DNA of 64,000 bases from Pyropia yezoensis (lineage: Eukaryota > Rhodophyta > Bangiophyceae > Bangiales > Bangiaceae), in contig CM020618.1 of NCBI GenBank assembly GCA_009829735.1, positions 4,338,882 through 4,402,881 on the forward strand, read 5' to 3'. The translations under genes and the position numbers were made by a program. This document shows positions 12,052-23,129 of the stretch, piece after piece. Under the pieces are notes generated by a model. The model had not been told where the DNA came from. It made no database searches and worked only from the letters and a program-made list of their open reading frames with translations. Position 1 is the first letter of the stretch, and the number at the start of each line of letters is the position of its first letter.

Positions 12052-12457
12052 GGCTGGAGCGGGGAGAAGAGGGGAGGAGGCAAAGGACGAGATAGAGGGG
12101 GGGGGGTGGAGGAACCCCGAGGGACCGAGCGAGGAACAAGACATCCGTGGACGCTGCGAGGGCTGAGCGGGGTCGAACGCCCCACGCGAATAGTGACTGA
12201 TGATCGTGAAAACCGTGGGTCGCTCCCGCAATGTACATGTATATATTTGGGTCAAATGTGGGTGGCCACACATTGACATGTCGTGGGTTGCCGTGTACTG
12301 TTTCGCGACACTTTTGGTCCGCCAATATCTTCCAACAGCCACGAACCACGACATCACCTGCAAAGTCAATGGGAGCCGCCCCCCCCGGTGGGAGGCTCAT
12401 AGCGAGGCTCTCCAGAGCCGCGCCGTACAACAGATGATCGTGGCGACGATTGCCCGG
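12052..12457 (-). promoter_or_regulatory. 5' region of VPS13-like gene, with TATA-like box
   Basis: 406-bp gap between the chorein start codon and the stop of the Fanzor-like gene; both are on the minus strand, head to tail. Composition is more balanced than in the gene. A TATATA element at 12240-12246 lies about 190 bp upstream of the ATG, compatible with a TATA box and a short leader. If the Fanzor-like gene is a transposon cargo, its right end and guide RNA region should also fall in or near this interval. Confidence 0.35.
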
Positions 12458-14049
12458 TTAGTGGTCCGGCGCGTCGCTGTGCAGGGGGCCTCGAGGGACC
12501 ACCACCTGCTGCCCTGCAAGGTCGAGGTAAGTCATCGCCTGACGGGGGCTGGTGGGGCCTCCACCCTCCACGTCCATCTTGTCTGCTTCCTGGGTGTCCA
12601 TCGCCACAGCGGCCGCCCCTGTGGCGGTCGACGGCAAAGGCTGCGGCACCAGCAGGTGGTCATCCCCGGCCTCGTCCGACGCGTCCAACTCGTCCGACTC
12701 ATCCCCGTCGTCACCGTCGTGGACAGCATCGGGGGCGTCCGCCGTCGACGCCCCGCCCCTGGCTGCCCCCCCACGACACCGCGGTGACCACGAGTTGGCC
12801 GTTTCCCTTGACCAATTGTAGTCGGGCCCCGGCGGAGGCCCTGCCGGCGGCCGGCTCACGTGGCATCCGGGGAAGAAGGGTGCCTTGTTGCCCCCCGACA
12901 GCTGGGTAGACGCGGCCTTGAGAATTTTGCGCGCCGCGCTCTTGTCCCGGTTGAAGTACGTCAACAGGCAGCTCACGCAGACACATTTCCGGGCCATCCG
13001 CGTGGCCGCACCGTCACGGCCCGCCGCCCGCTTGACGAAGGCGACAATCGCCTCGAGCCGCTCCGCCGCCCACGCGTCGTCGAGCGCCCGGTCCTTGTCC
13101 CGCTTGACCGCGTCCCGGTCTGCGCCGCCGCGGCGACTCTCGGTGCTGCGTCGGCACTTGGAGGCCCGCCGCCGGGGCTCCACGACCTTGGCGCCCACCG
13201 CAGCCCCGTAGGGCTGGGCCGTTGCCTCTTCCAGCGCCGCTCCATTTGCCACCTGCCGCCGGTCGGCCGGGAAGCGCGGCGTCGGGTACACGTTGAAGAC
13301 TCGGTTGTTGCAGCCCGCACACGCAGCGGATGTGTTGTGCTCGCAGATTAGAACCGCGTACATGTACCGTCGGGCGCGCCGGTACAGGTGCAGCGCCCCT
13401 CCGCCCGTGACGGCCGCCCCTCACGCCAGCCAAAAGGACGACTCGCCCGTTGAAAATGCGGCGGCCGAGCGCGCCCGTCAGCTCCAAAGCAACCTGGCGG
13501 GCAAGCCGCTTGCGCTGCGCATGGCGGTGCAAGTGCGCCTCGCGCAGCGGCCTCGTCGCGTCGGTGTCATACACCGCCAGGTATTCTGCAGTGTCCCGCA
13601 GCTTGACCTCCGCCTGTGCGGCAGCCCACCACGCCGCGTCGCTCCCGACCTTGAGGGTCGTCGCCGTCACGAGATCATGCTGGGCCTTGTCCGCTTCCGC
13701 GTCGCGCGTTGACGCACAGTCAGCGTGCGCTCGATTCATAATGACGCCCTCGTAGCGCTCACGGATGGAAGCACCCGACACGGCGTAGGTGGCACCGTCG
13801 GGGGGGCATGCCGGCGGACGACGACGCTGCCCGTTGGCAGCTACAGCCGCCACAGGCGGCAGAGATGATGGCGGAGGTGTGGCACCAGCAGCACCAGCAG
13901 AATCGGCAGCGACAGCCAGCTCTGCACAGGCAGTGCCAATGACCCACTTGTGTGCGCCAGTGCCCACAAAGCGCTCCCGCACTTCCCGCCGCTTGGCAGC
14001 CTGCTCCTCGCGCCGATCCGTCACAACCACCCCGCGGAGGTATTGTGGG
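12458..14049 (-). pseudogene. Fanzor-like (eukaryotic TnpB homologue) RNA-guided nuclease, 5'-truncated and frameshifted
   Basis: The C-terminal half carries the TnpB/Fanzor signature: CEHNTSAACAGC (RuvC-II glutamate at about 13340, first zinc-ribbon cysteine pair), then about 110 residues, then KCVCVSC and YFNRDKSAARKIL (second cysteine pair; RuvC-III aspartate at about 12946). Upstream, in another frame, lies typical inter-RuvC sequence (ATYAVSGASIRERYEG, HAQRKRLARQVALELTG, NGRVVLLAGV). The two parts join by a frame change between about 13428 and 13405, with no obvious intron. The RuvC-I Asp-Pro-Gly motif is not found; the expected place reads KWVIGTACAELAVAAD. The reading runs into the family A LTR at 14050 with no ATG left, so the N-terminal half is missing. 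Family knowledge: Fanzors are programmable DNA nucleases carried by eukaryotic transposons. This copy is probably inactive. The family call is fairly secure; the exact gene structure is not. Confidence 0.66.
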
Positions 14050-14620
14050 TGTGGTATAAAACTCGATCCTCTCAGACACGTGTCAATATCCCTCGGGGGA
14101 AAGGGACAGGTAACACAGAAAGGGGAACTACGAGAATGGTATGCCTGTTGCCTCACGTGCCTGCTCGCAGAGCAAACAGATACGCACGGTAGTGCACACG
14201 GGGAAGAGGAAAGCAAACGCGCAGTTGTCTTTTTCCTGAGGGCGCGGGCCAAGGGCGCCTCGCTGTCCCTCTTAACGTGCATCTGGGGGAGCCTCGGCAC
14301 GTTGGCCAGGTAGCCCCCCCATAACCCCGAGTGGCCCCGACCCGAGTCTAACCTCGTCAGATCGGGGGCCACTATCACTACTAATTCTATTCCCACTCAC
14401 TAATCTCACACTCAAATTCTCTCAAATCAAGTCCCTCACAAGTATGCAAAAACCCATCAGCAATCCCTCTCTCACGTGTGGATAGCGTAGTCCACCGCAT
14501 CCCAGTGCCGGGCACGGGCCACGGCCGCCAACCATCACCACACGGCGGGCGTGTTCTGGCACCTGGTGCCCTCTGGTTGTAGTCCCGGGTCGGCGCCAAG
14601 TCGGGGCCAGGGATGCTACA
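14050..14620 (-). repeat. LTR of A-I (3' LTR)
   Basis: 571 bp, starts TGTGGTATAAAAC and ends GGATGCTACA, with TG...CA termini. Near-identical copies are at 23130-23702 and 59913-60485. Confidence 0.92.
14055..14061 (+). promoter_or_regulatory. TATAAAA box in LTR A pointing toward the antisense gene
   Basis: TATAAAA sits 5 bp inside the LTR and points plus, the direction of the antisense gene that starts at 14805. The same box occurs at 23135 and 59918. Its use as an antisense promoter is inference. Confidence 0.35.
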
Positions 14621-14804
14621 TAGCTCCCTCCCTAGTCCGGCACGTCCTCAGGCCGAACCAGGTGCCACCGTGCACAGCCTCGAGCACGTCCACACCGGTG
14701 CCGAGGTCGAGCGTCTTCACCCTGGTCACGATCACCTGTTCCGATTCTCTGCTCCCCTTCTCTCCTTCACCTTGGCCCTCTCGTTCCCCCGGAGTCTGGA
14801 CGTC
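14621..14804 (+). promoter_or_regulatory. Polypurine tract complement and leader of the A-I antisense gene
   Basis: TAGCTCCCTCCCTAG directly follows the LTR; its complement is the purine-rich plus-strand primer expected beside a 3' LTR. The rest is pyrimidine-rich leader up to the ATG at 14805. Confidence 0.55.
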
Positions 14805-16922
14805 ATGTCCAGTTCCGAGATCCAAGCTGGGCCCGTGGTTCCGGCGGCGAGTGTTGCGGAGGAGAACTCGGGTAGTCGCGCCCCTCTCCTGCCTCCGGTT
14901 CCTCGGGTGTCGATGTCGGCGCCGGTCGCCACGGCGGGGACGGATCGGGTTCCCCCGGCTTCTGTGATGCACCCGGTCGAGACCCCCCCGGTGGGTCTCC
15001 CGGAGATGCTTCTTGGGCAGGACCCTCTGGCGGCCCGGCGTTACTCCACGGTGGTCGGCAACGCCGGCGCGGCCCAGTGCCAGCAGGATTGCTTGGACCT
15101 CTGGCGCAAGGAACTCCAGCGCGGGGTCTTGACAGAGATGGATAAGGCTCGTCTTCACACGGCGGACCAGATGCGCCTGGCACAAGACCGCTCCCAGAGC
15201 TTCTCGGGTTCCTCTTGGGTTGCTCGTCTGGAGGATCTCCCCTTCGCGCTGGTGCTGGATCTACCCTTGACCGAGCGTCGCGTATCCGCGTCCGTTCTCC
15301 GGTGGCCAGAGGAGGAAGGGTACGTCCACCGGGCGCTCAAGGTCTGAGACGAGGCGCTCAAGGGGTCGGGGAGCCTGAACTGCGATCCCCGTCCGAGTAT
15401 GGTCGCTCTGGAGCCGCCTTTCCTGACCCGGAAATACTCCAAGTTGTCGCCGGCACGGGAGCAAGGTGAGCGACGCGGGCGTCAACGTGACTTCCTTGTG
15501 AGCTGCAACCATCAGGAGTTCTGGAAGCTGGACAAGGTTAACCGGGCGGCGTACTACCCCAAGGTCATCCCGCAGCAGCAGGAAGTCGAGATCCCAGTCG
15601 GGTTTGCTCCATCCAGCATCCCCTTCACCTGGTACTTCTTGGACGCCTTGACCCAGGCGTCGATCAAGGGCTTCTTCCACTCGATCCCGTACATGATGTA
15701 CACCTCCGAGATGACGGTCTTGGCGGCCAACCACTGGCTCCACGAGGTCTTGGTGTCCAACCGGCTTTGGTTTCTCCCCGACCTCCTGATGGTCTGGATT
15801 GTCGAAAAGTTGACCGTCGACTTCCTGTGCAGCCAGGACGAGGAGTTCAAGGAGCTCTTCCAGGCGATGATTGACTTCCGGCGTCGGCTGCCGGTGCATG
15901 ACCGGAGCTTCTTGAACGCGATCGCCGACCAGAACAGCCCGCGTCGGGATGGCTCCGGTTGGGTGCAGGTGGTCTACCAGTCTTCTCCGGCCAAGGTGCA
16001 GCTAGCGACACCGCTTCGGGCGTGGCCGCAGCTAGGCAGCTTTCCTGCTCCGGTCGCCCTCGATCTTCTGCCAACTGGGCCGCCGGTGCAAGAGTCGGGA
16101 TGGGCCGCGGCCGTCGGTCAGGCGTCTGCGGCGGTTCCGCTTGCTCCTGTTGCACCTGTCGTCCCGGTGGCTTCGCCTGGACCGTCGCCGGCGCGTTTGT
16201 GTTCCGCTCCGTCTGTGCCGGTGCTTCAAGCTCCTCCGGCACCGCGCTTGTCTGCAGCGAGTCTGGGGGTGGCTGTGCGGTCACCGACTACTCCGGCCGT
16301 TCTGCCTCGGACGCCTTCTTCAAACGTCGGCGGCCCTGTGCCTCCGCTGGAGTTGGGGACTCCGGTTTCAGGGGCTGTTGTGGACCGTCCGGTAGTGGCA
16401 TCCTTGGGGCGGTTCGAGATCCCGCCGCCGACTCTGCGCCTTACCCGGCTCCGGGTGCCTGACTGGTACCTGAACCAAGGTGGCCCGACATGCGACCAGT
16501 ACGACGTCGGTATGATTGAAGACCAGCTGGGTCGTCTTCCGGTGCAGGTTGAGGGCGTCGGGTCTTCCCTGGTGCTGCGTACTTTCGCCAGCGTCTTGAA
16601 CAAGGTGGTTGACCGGGTGTTTGCTTGCGCGGACAGCGGCCAGATGTCGGACAGCCCGGTGGTTGGCGAACTTCTGGCGACTTTGACGCGGCATGGCTTA
16701 GCCCAGCAGTGGTCAGAGACCTTCACTGGCTTCCAGGGGCGCCGACAGGCATATCCGGATGAGCGGGAGCCCCCGGCAACTACCGGTACTACTCCGATGG
16801 CATCATATCGGGATGCACCGCGCCCACCGCACTACGTCATCCCGCCTTCCTCCGGTTCCCATCGTGCCGCCGAGGCAGCGCTTGCGGACGCTCCCGCGGC
16901 ACAGCGTCCGCGCCGGGAGTAG
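14805..16922 (+). pseudogene. Antisense accessory gene of A-I (unknown function, one in-frame TGA)
   Basis: Unrecognised protein of about 705 codons, encoded opposite to gag-pol between the chromodomain and the 3' LTR. ATG at 14805 opens MSSSEIQAG; one TGA at 15345-15347 interrupts, but the same frame stays open to 16922. Visible parts: Pro/Ser/Ala-rich N-terminus; a globular region with LPFALVLDLPLTERRV, EEEGYVHRALKV, EPPFLTRKYSK and RDFLVSCNHQEFW; an aromatic helix-rich stretch (IPFTWYFLDAL, NRLWFLPDLLMVWIVEKL); a Pro/Ala-rich linker; and a C-terminal block with VPDWYLNQGG and LTRHGLAQQWSETF. No signal peptide, zinc finger or clear transmembrane segment. The GYV, PP-x-L-x-R-x-Y and QEF motifs recur in the antisense gene of element C. 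The stop lies 145 bp from the pol stop, tail to tail. Confidence 0.75.
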
Positions 16923-17067
16923 TAATTGGAGGCAAGGAGTGTGAGAGTCTTGGGAGAAGGGAGGAGGGAAGAGGCGGAGAGAAGGGTTGCTCGAGCGGGT
17001 GCTTGTTTTCCTTGATTGTTCCATGCTTGCATTGCGTGTTTTCCTTGATATACCCGTTCCCTTCTTC

Positions 17068-20000
17068 TCAATCCTCCTGTTCCGCATCCGTTGCAGGTGA
17101 GCTCGGCTCGTCCTGAGGGTCTTGATCGGCCCCGTGCTCCTGGTCCTCCTCCGAGTCCGACTCCAGGATCGTGCCGGCTCTGGCCACCGGAGTGCCCTCA
17201 ATCCCGTTCCGTCGCGTGTAGGCGCAGACGTCCGCGATGGGTAACCGGTTTGAGGGTTCCCAGGTATCATCTGCCGGGTTAAAACCGAACCAGCGTACTC
17301 GCAGGTACAAGCGCCCGTCTCTCCAGGCATGGTCGACAAACTTGACGTAAACATACTCCCGGCCTTCTTCTTGGGATAGCCAGGGTACTGCGGCCCGCTT
17401 GCGCCGGGTCAAGTCCCGTTTGCTTGGCGGTGGAGCTCGGGTGACATGGTCGCTGCTTACCCGGTACGGGGAGCCATCCACGTCTAGAAGGAAGGTCCAG
17501 CCATCCGTACTCAGGATCTCATAAGGTCCATCCGTCTTCGAGTCCAGCTTCCCCCGGGTCTTGCTATGGTTGTCCACAAAAACCCAGTCGCCACCACCCA
17601 GTTCCTTGTTCTTTTCCCGAACGCCCTTGTCATAGCCCCGCTTGTATCGCTCCTGGGTCTTTGAGATTGACTCCTTCACTCTGGGGAGCAGGAGCTTCAG
17701 TTGTTTCAAGAACTCATCCTTGGCCTTGGGACCTGACTTCAATGCAGGCTGGAGACCGTCTGGTAATCTTTCCAGGGAGAAGTTGGTCAGCCGCCTTGGG
17801 GTAACAAAGTCGAGTGGAGCGACCCCCGTTGTCCGGTGAACTCGGGAGTTGTAGGCTAGAGTGAGGACAGCCAGGAGCTCATCCCAGTCTTCTTGGTGCT
17901 CCTCCACGTAATGCCGTAGCATATCCACTAGGGTCCGGTTGAATCGTTCCACCTGGCCGTTCGTTTGCGGGTGGTACGTGGTGGTGAACAAGTTCTTGAT
18001 GCCCATCAGGTCACAGACTCCTTGGAAGAACAGGGATGCAAACTGGGGGCCATTGTCTGTTAAGACGGAGTCTGGAGGGCCGTAGGCAGCTATCCAGTAC
18101 TCGCAGAAGGCTGACGTGACATCCAGAGCCGTAATAGTCCTCAGCGGGATTGCTCAAGTGAACTTGGAGAACCGGTCACAAATGATGAGCAGGTATATGT
18201 TGCCGCTAGATGTTTCAGGTAGGGGCCCCAGGATGTCCATGCTTAAGCTTGCAAAGGGCTCCGCCGCCGGGAATAGGCGTAGCTTAGAAGTCTTCTTCCT
18301 CTGGGACAACCGGTTCCTTGCACAAGAAACACAAGCCTCCAGGTGCTTATGGACGTCGCTGGCATTGGTTTCCCAGTAGTAATGTCGTCGCATTGAAGCA
18401 TACATCCGATTGATGCCAGGATGTCCGGCCTGGGGAGACGAGTGTTCCAGGCGTAGGATGTCAGCTCGCAGACTTCGGGGTACGTAGACTTGAGTGGCCC
18501 CATCGAAGGGTGACACCCGTACTAGGAGTCCGTCCGTAGACTCGGAGAAACGAATGTTCCGGTTCAGGTCCATTTGGTGGCGAAGCTCCAAGCATTGAGG
18601 ATCCGTCAGTTGTGCCTCCAGCATCCGGTGAATGGTCACTGGTTGATGAGCTTCAGGTGTCTCATACAGGGGAGCATGCCAGCCACGTCCAACATTCGGG
18701 ACGATGAAGCAAGGTATTTCCTCCGGAATAGGACCGGTGTCGGCTGCAGGAGTCTCCAGCCGGGACATGGTGTCGGCGCAGTGGTGCTCCCTCCCTGCTC
18801 TGGTGCACACCTTGTACTTGAACTCCGAAAGGCGTAAGCGCCACCGGGCGACCCTTCCTTGGCTGCTGTCCATACATAGCAGCCACCTTAGGCTGGCGTG
18901 GTCCGTCCGGATGAGGAACTCTTGTCCTTCAAGACATGGACGTAACAGGAAGCAAGCCCACACGACCGCCAAGCACTCGCGCTCCGTCGTGGAATAATTC
19001 TTCTCGGCTGGAGTCAGGACGCGACTGTAGTAGCCTATCGGGAGAAAGTGCCCATCAGGTTGCTGCTGGAGTAGTGAGCACCCCACCCGGACGCCACAGG
19101 CATCAGTCTCCAGAACAAACTGGCCCTCCCGCTTGGGTAACGCCAGTACTGGAGTGGTGGTCAGGCGCTTCTCGAGCTCTTCGAAGGCCGCGGTCTGCTT
19201 CTCGTCGAACACCGGGAGTTGTGCGGGAAGCTTCTTGCTGGTAAGCTTGGTCAGTGGCCGGGCAATCAGAGCATAGTCCCGTACGAACCGGCGATAGACG
19301 TTGCACATACCCAGGAAGCTCTTGAGTTCCGTCTGGGTTTTAGGTTGCCGTGCATGCCGGAGGGCCTTGATGTTCTTCTCATTGACTCGGAGCTCCCCCG
19401 GACTCAGCACGTGCCCCAGGTACTCCACCTCAGTCTCAAACAGGTGGCACTTCTCGGCCTTGAGGGTAACTCCAGCCTTGGACAGGAGGGCCAGGACCTC
19501 CCGAAGGTGCTCCAGGTGTTCCGCTGGGGTCTTGGAGAAAACGATAATGTCGTCCAGGTAGACCAAACATGTTCTCCACCTTAGCCCCGACAGGATGATG
19601 TCGATGGCTCTTTGGAAGGTTGCCGGAGCATTGGTGAGACCAAAAGGAAGACGCTTGCACCGGAATAGTCCCAGGTGGCACGTGAAGGTGGTCTTGTCCT
19701 TGTCCTCGTCAGCCAGAGGGATCTGCCAGTAACCGGCATTACAATCCAGCGTCGAGAAGAGGGTGGCATCACCAAGAAAGTCGATGCAATCATCCATCCG
19801 GGGTATCGCGTATACATCCTTGACGGTCATCTTGTTCAGGCGCCTGTAGTCAACGCAGAAACGGAAGCAACCGCCAGGTTTCGGGACGACTACCACCGGG
19901 AAGGCCCACTCGCCATCAGACGGCTCGATAACATCCATCTTGAGCATCTTGTTAACCTGCTTCTCAATCTCATCCCGGCGATGAGGTCCAGCCCGGTATG

Positions 20001-21183
20001 GTTGCAGGTGTACTGGCTCAGCTTCCGGCTTGAGTTGAATCCGGTGTAGAGTGGCGTCCATATTGCCCAGCTCTCCCGACCACAGGTGCCGATATTCCTG
20101 GAGAAGCTTCTCCAGTGCCTCCTTCAAGTCGGGAGGGACATTTTCTTGCTTGACCTTCAGCATCCCGGGTGGTGCTTGTTCGGGCTTCAGAGTAGCGCTG
20201 CCAGCCTGCTCTTGTTTCGGAGGTACGTCTAAGGCCGTCAAGTTGGATGCCAGCTCTTGTTGCAGGTTCAAGAGGCCTTCCTTGCTCATAGCACGGGCGG
20301 ACCCCCGGTAAGGCTCTGCTGTACCAACTCGGGTGCCCTTGGCAAGGGTTATGGGCTTCCGGCTCACGTTGACGATCAGCACCGAGAACGGGGTGTGCCT
20401 TTCTACCTTCTTGTGATGTCCGTGGGCCAAGTATAATCGGTGTTTCGCCAGAAATTCCTTACGTCCATAGATCAGGCATTGACCTGCAATCCGGGTCGTT
20501 ACTTGAACCTTGGTCTCCGAGCGAGGAGGTAGGAGCACCGGTTTGAAGAGAGTCAAGGTAGAGGGTGGAATGCGTTCCCTCTTGTTCTTGGCTACACGAA
20601 CCTTGGCGTCCAGATGCTCCAATACCGGTGACACAAACCCATGGTTGAACTGGACCTTCCCTTCTCCGGGTAGGATGCTCTTGACATGCTGCTTCTGGAA
20701 GTCCCAGCCTAGGATAAGGGGGACTGATAGGGTCTTGACTACTAGAAAGGGAAAAAGCATTTGTTCATTGTTGACATAGATGGCGACGGGAAGGCGGCCC
20801 AGCGGTCGTAGGGTTTGACCTGATGCGTCGACAATGTGGGTTTTGGTAGGCGCTCTCCAGGCATGTCGACGCCAGCCCGGAGGTAACAGGTTCTCAGTGA
20901 TGACGCTTGGTCCGGCTCCCGTGTCAACCACCGGCGTAACAGCTTGGGGGAGGCTATCCCCCACACGCATACGAGCATTAATCTTGAGGTTTTCCTTACG
21001 CAGGACGAGCAATGTCCCCTTGAACAAACAGGGTGTCCAGGCGGCTACCGGTTGAGCAGGTAACTGCCGTCCTTTCTCCCAGCACGCAAGGGGAGAACGG
21101 GTAGAAGTACCCTGCCGTTGGAGGTTCGGGAAGACACTTGGGGAGAGCGCCTGCCCTACTCGTTTCCCGGGTCCGAGGAGTCC
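17068..21183 (-). pseudogene. pol: A-I pol: protease, RT, RNase H, integrase, chromodomain (one in-frame TGA)
   Basis: Order: aspartic protease (VVDTGAGPSVI, about 20910-20932), reverse transcriptase (LDCNAGYWQIPLAD; catalytic YLDDIIVFS near 19550), RNase H (LETDACGVRVGC), integrase zinc finger (HSSPQAGHPGIN, CVSCARNR), integrase core (MDILGPLP, LTDNGPQFAS, YHPQTNGQVERFNR) and chromodomain (LYLRVRWFGFNPADDTWEPS). That order is diagnostic of Ty3/Gypsy chromoviruses. The frame opens at 21183, 27 nt before the gag stop, in the -1 phase, so it is reached by frameshifting rather than its own ATG. TGA at 18154-18156 interrupts the integrase after DRFSKFT; A-II has CGA (Arg) there. Confidence 0.92.
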
Positions 21184-22916
21184 TTAGAGGTTTCGGTCTC
21201 CAGGTCGAAGTCCGTAGGAGCTTCCCTTGCCAGAGCCTCCGTGATGCTCTGTATTGTTGCCACTCGGATTGCGTGTACCTGTGCCTTGTCCATCTTAGAG
21301 GGTGCTCGCCGGTCAGCCCAGTTGACCGCCTTTGCAAACACCAGTCCTTGACGCTTGAGTTTCTCCTGGAGATCCTTGGGAATGGTCGGGCACTGGTAGG
21401 ACAGGTGGTCCTCCTTCTGGCACAGCCAGCAAGACCGGAACCGCTGGTTCTTGACCTGCTTGGGGGCGACCAGAGAAGGTTGCTCCTTAGAAACGAAGCC
21501 GCCCCACTTGTCCCCTGACCCCACGGGTGAGGCCTCGCCAACTGCGAGTACCGGTACAGGGCTATCACCTCCCTTATACTTGTCGGGTCCGGGACGAACT
21601 CGCGACAACGGCTTAGGAATTGATACCATGGGAGCTTGCAGGGCCTTGGCTTGCCGGTACTTGCCCTGGGTGTAGGCCATCAACTGCTGGAAGGTATGTT
21701 CTTGATTTTCCTGGTTGTAGTTCTCCGCATCCACTTGAAGATATTCAGGAAGCCCTTCCGAGAAGATCATCTTGAGCCTGTCCTCAAGGTAAACGTTGCC
21801 ACAAGCCTCGCTCGTCTCCCGGACACGACGGGCGAATGCCTCTGGAGTCTCTTGTCTCTCCATGGTTGCCCGGTTCAGCCTGCCGACTGCTTTACGCAGG
21901 GAGTCCGCGTCAGCGTAGTTGGACAGGAGCCAGTTGACCGCCTCCGGATAACTCGCAACGGTACGCCCGACAATGTGTCCGGCAGAGTCTGGTAGAACCT
22001 GTGCAAACCGCTGTTCCGCTTCTCCGGTCATGAAGTTAACCAGGAGGTAGAGAGCCTTGCCCTCGGACACATCGTTGTCATTGCATGCCTTGACAAACCG
22101 GCGCAGCCAGGCAAAGATAAGCGCCGGTCTCTTCCCGGAAAACTTAGGATGTCCCCCAAAGCTCGGCTGCATTCGCCGGTTCAGGGATGCCATTTTCTTG
22201 GCCATCTTCCGGGTGTAACCTTGGTCTTGGTTCTCCAGCCGGTAGTTACCCCAATACGTGACCTTGTTCAGGGTGGCATCTCCCACTTGGTGGGCAGGGA
22301 AGTCAAACTCGACTAGCCTGCGCCGGGTGGGACCGGGAGATGCGTCCCAGTCATATCCCTCCTCAGAGCTGGAGGAACTGGTCTCGCTGGTGCTAGAGCG
22401 ACGGCGACGACGCCGATGCCTCCGGCTGCTCCGGTTACCGGTCTTGGAGCTCCCCGCCCCATAGGATGCAAGGGGAGGAAAAGCTTGGCCGGTCCCAGGA
22501 GTCGAGGCTTCAGGGAGACCCGTAGAACCAGTCACAGCGGTGCCTCTGGCACTGCTAGTGCCCACAGGAAGAGGTGTATACACCTAGCTGCCATGTGTGG
22601 GTCCAGGAGTAAACACACCAGGGGCTATCCCTGGAGGTTGAGGAGTAGAACCGACAGGAGGGAGACGTCTGCTGCGAGCGGACTTAAACGCCGTTGACCC
22701 CGGGGTGGCTCCCATAGGAGGAACAGCCGGAGGAACGGGAGCAGGTGGTACTTGGCCGCCTGTAGACTCCAGTCCGCTACCGGATGTCACACCCAGGTCT
22801 GCTTCACCCGTAGGGAGAACGCCGGGTTGGGCACCGTCCCCCGCGGTGACCAGGGATGCGTCAAGGGACGCGGGGTCTACCCCTTCGGGCACCGTCGTGC
22901 CAGGGAGGGTAGCCAT
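21156..22916 (-). pseudogene. gag: A-I gag: capsid and zinc knuckle (one in-frame TAG)
   Basis: Structural protein packaging the element RNA, about 587 codons. ATG at 22916 (MATLPGTTVPEG) follows a 213-bp leader. Pro-rich start, Arg/Ser-rich patch (RRHRRRRRRSS), retrotransposon Gag capsid region (FSGKRPALIFAWLRRFVKAC, SYPEAVNWLLSNYAD, EAFARRVRETSEACG), then one CCHC knuckle CWLCQKEDHLSYQC. An in-frame TAG at 22584-22586 separates the first 110 residues from the rest. The gene ends GGA-AAC-GAG-TAG, the slippery site for pol. Confidence 0.88.
21162..21168 (-). promoter_or_regulatory. -1 ribosomal frameshift heptamer in A-I
   Basis: G_GGA_AAC in the gag frame, followed by GAG TAG. It fits the X_XXY_YYZ rule, and pol is open in the -1 frame from 21183. 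B-I has the identical heptamer and element C a one-base variant, each with the same GAG-stop context. Confidence 0.78.
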
Positions 22917-23129
22917 GTTGGTCTCTTGACAGCCACAGTCCAGTTGCCTGCGTGTCCAAAGATCGCCAGACCACAAGAGAGGGGTTGGAGAGCCAGGAAT
23001 GGGATTCCCGTGAACGGGTGCAAATAATTTCCAAACTACAGAAAAAGACAGAACAGGAACAACCCAACCGCTGCTCCCAAATGTCTCTTCTCAAACACTC
23101 CAATCAATCCCCTGCTGCTCCACCAAATA
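22917..23129 (-). other. A-I leader with primer-binding site
   Basis: The complement of 23108-23126 reads TTGGTGGAGCAGCAGGGGA, starting three bases inside the 5' LTR. Its TGG start pairs with the CCA end of a tRNA. The same 19-mer is beside the LTR of B-I. The tRNA species was not identified. Confidence 0.7.

Noticed and set aside
2300..12300. Plus-strand frames opposite the VPS13-like gene (for example 2308-4248, 6768-8930, 10799-12166)
   Set aside because: Shadows of a GC-rich minus-strand gene; no domain, and the chorein motif fixes the coding strand.
14050..14396. Minus-strand frame starting inside LTR A (ATG at 14396) taken as the true Fanzor-like start
   Set aside because: The same sequence recurs in the other two LTR A copies, so it is LTR, not nuclease; it only happens to be in frame.
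14805..16922. Antisense gene read as an env (envelope) gene
   Set aside because: Wrong strand relative to pol, no signal peptide, no clear transmembrane anchor, no furin-like site.
18100..20800. Plus-strand frames over A-I pol, and equivalents over the B and C pols
   Set aside because: Mirror translations of conserved RT-integrase; the same shadows recur in each copy because the sense strand is conserved.
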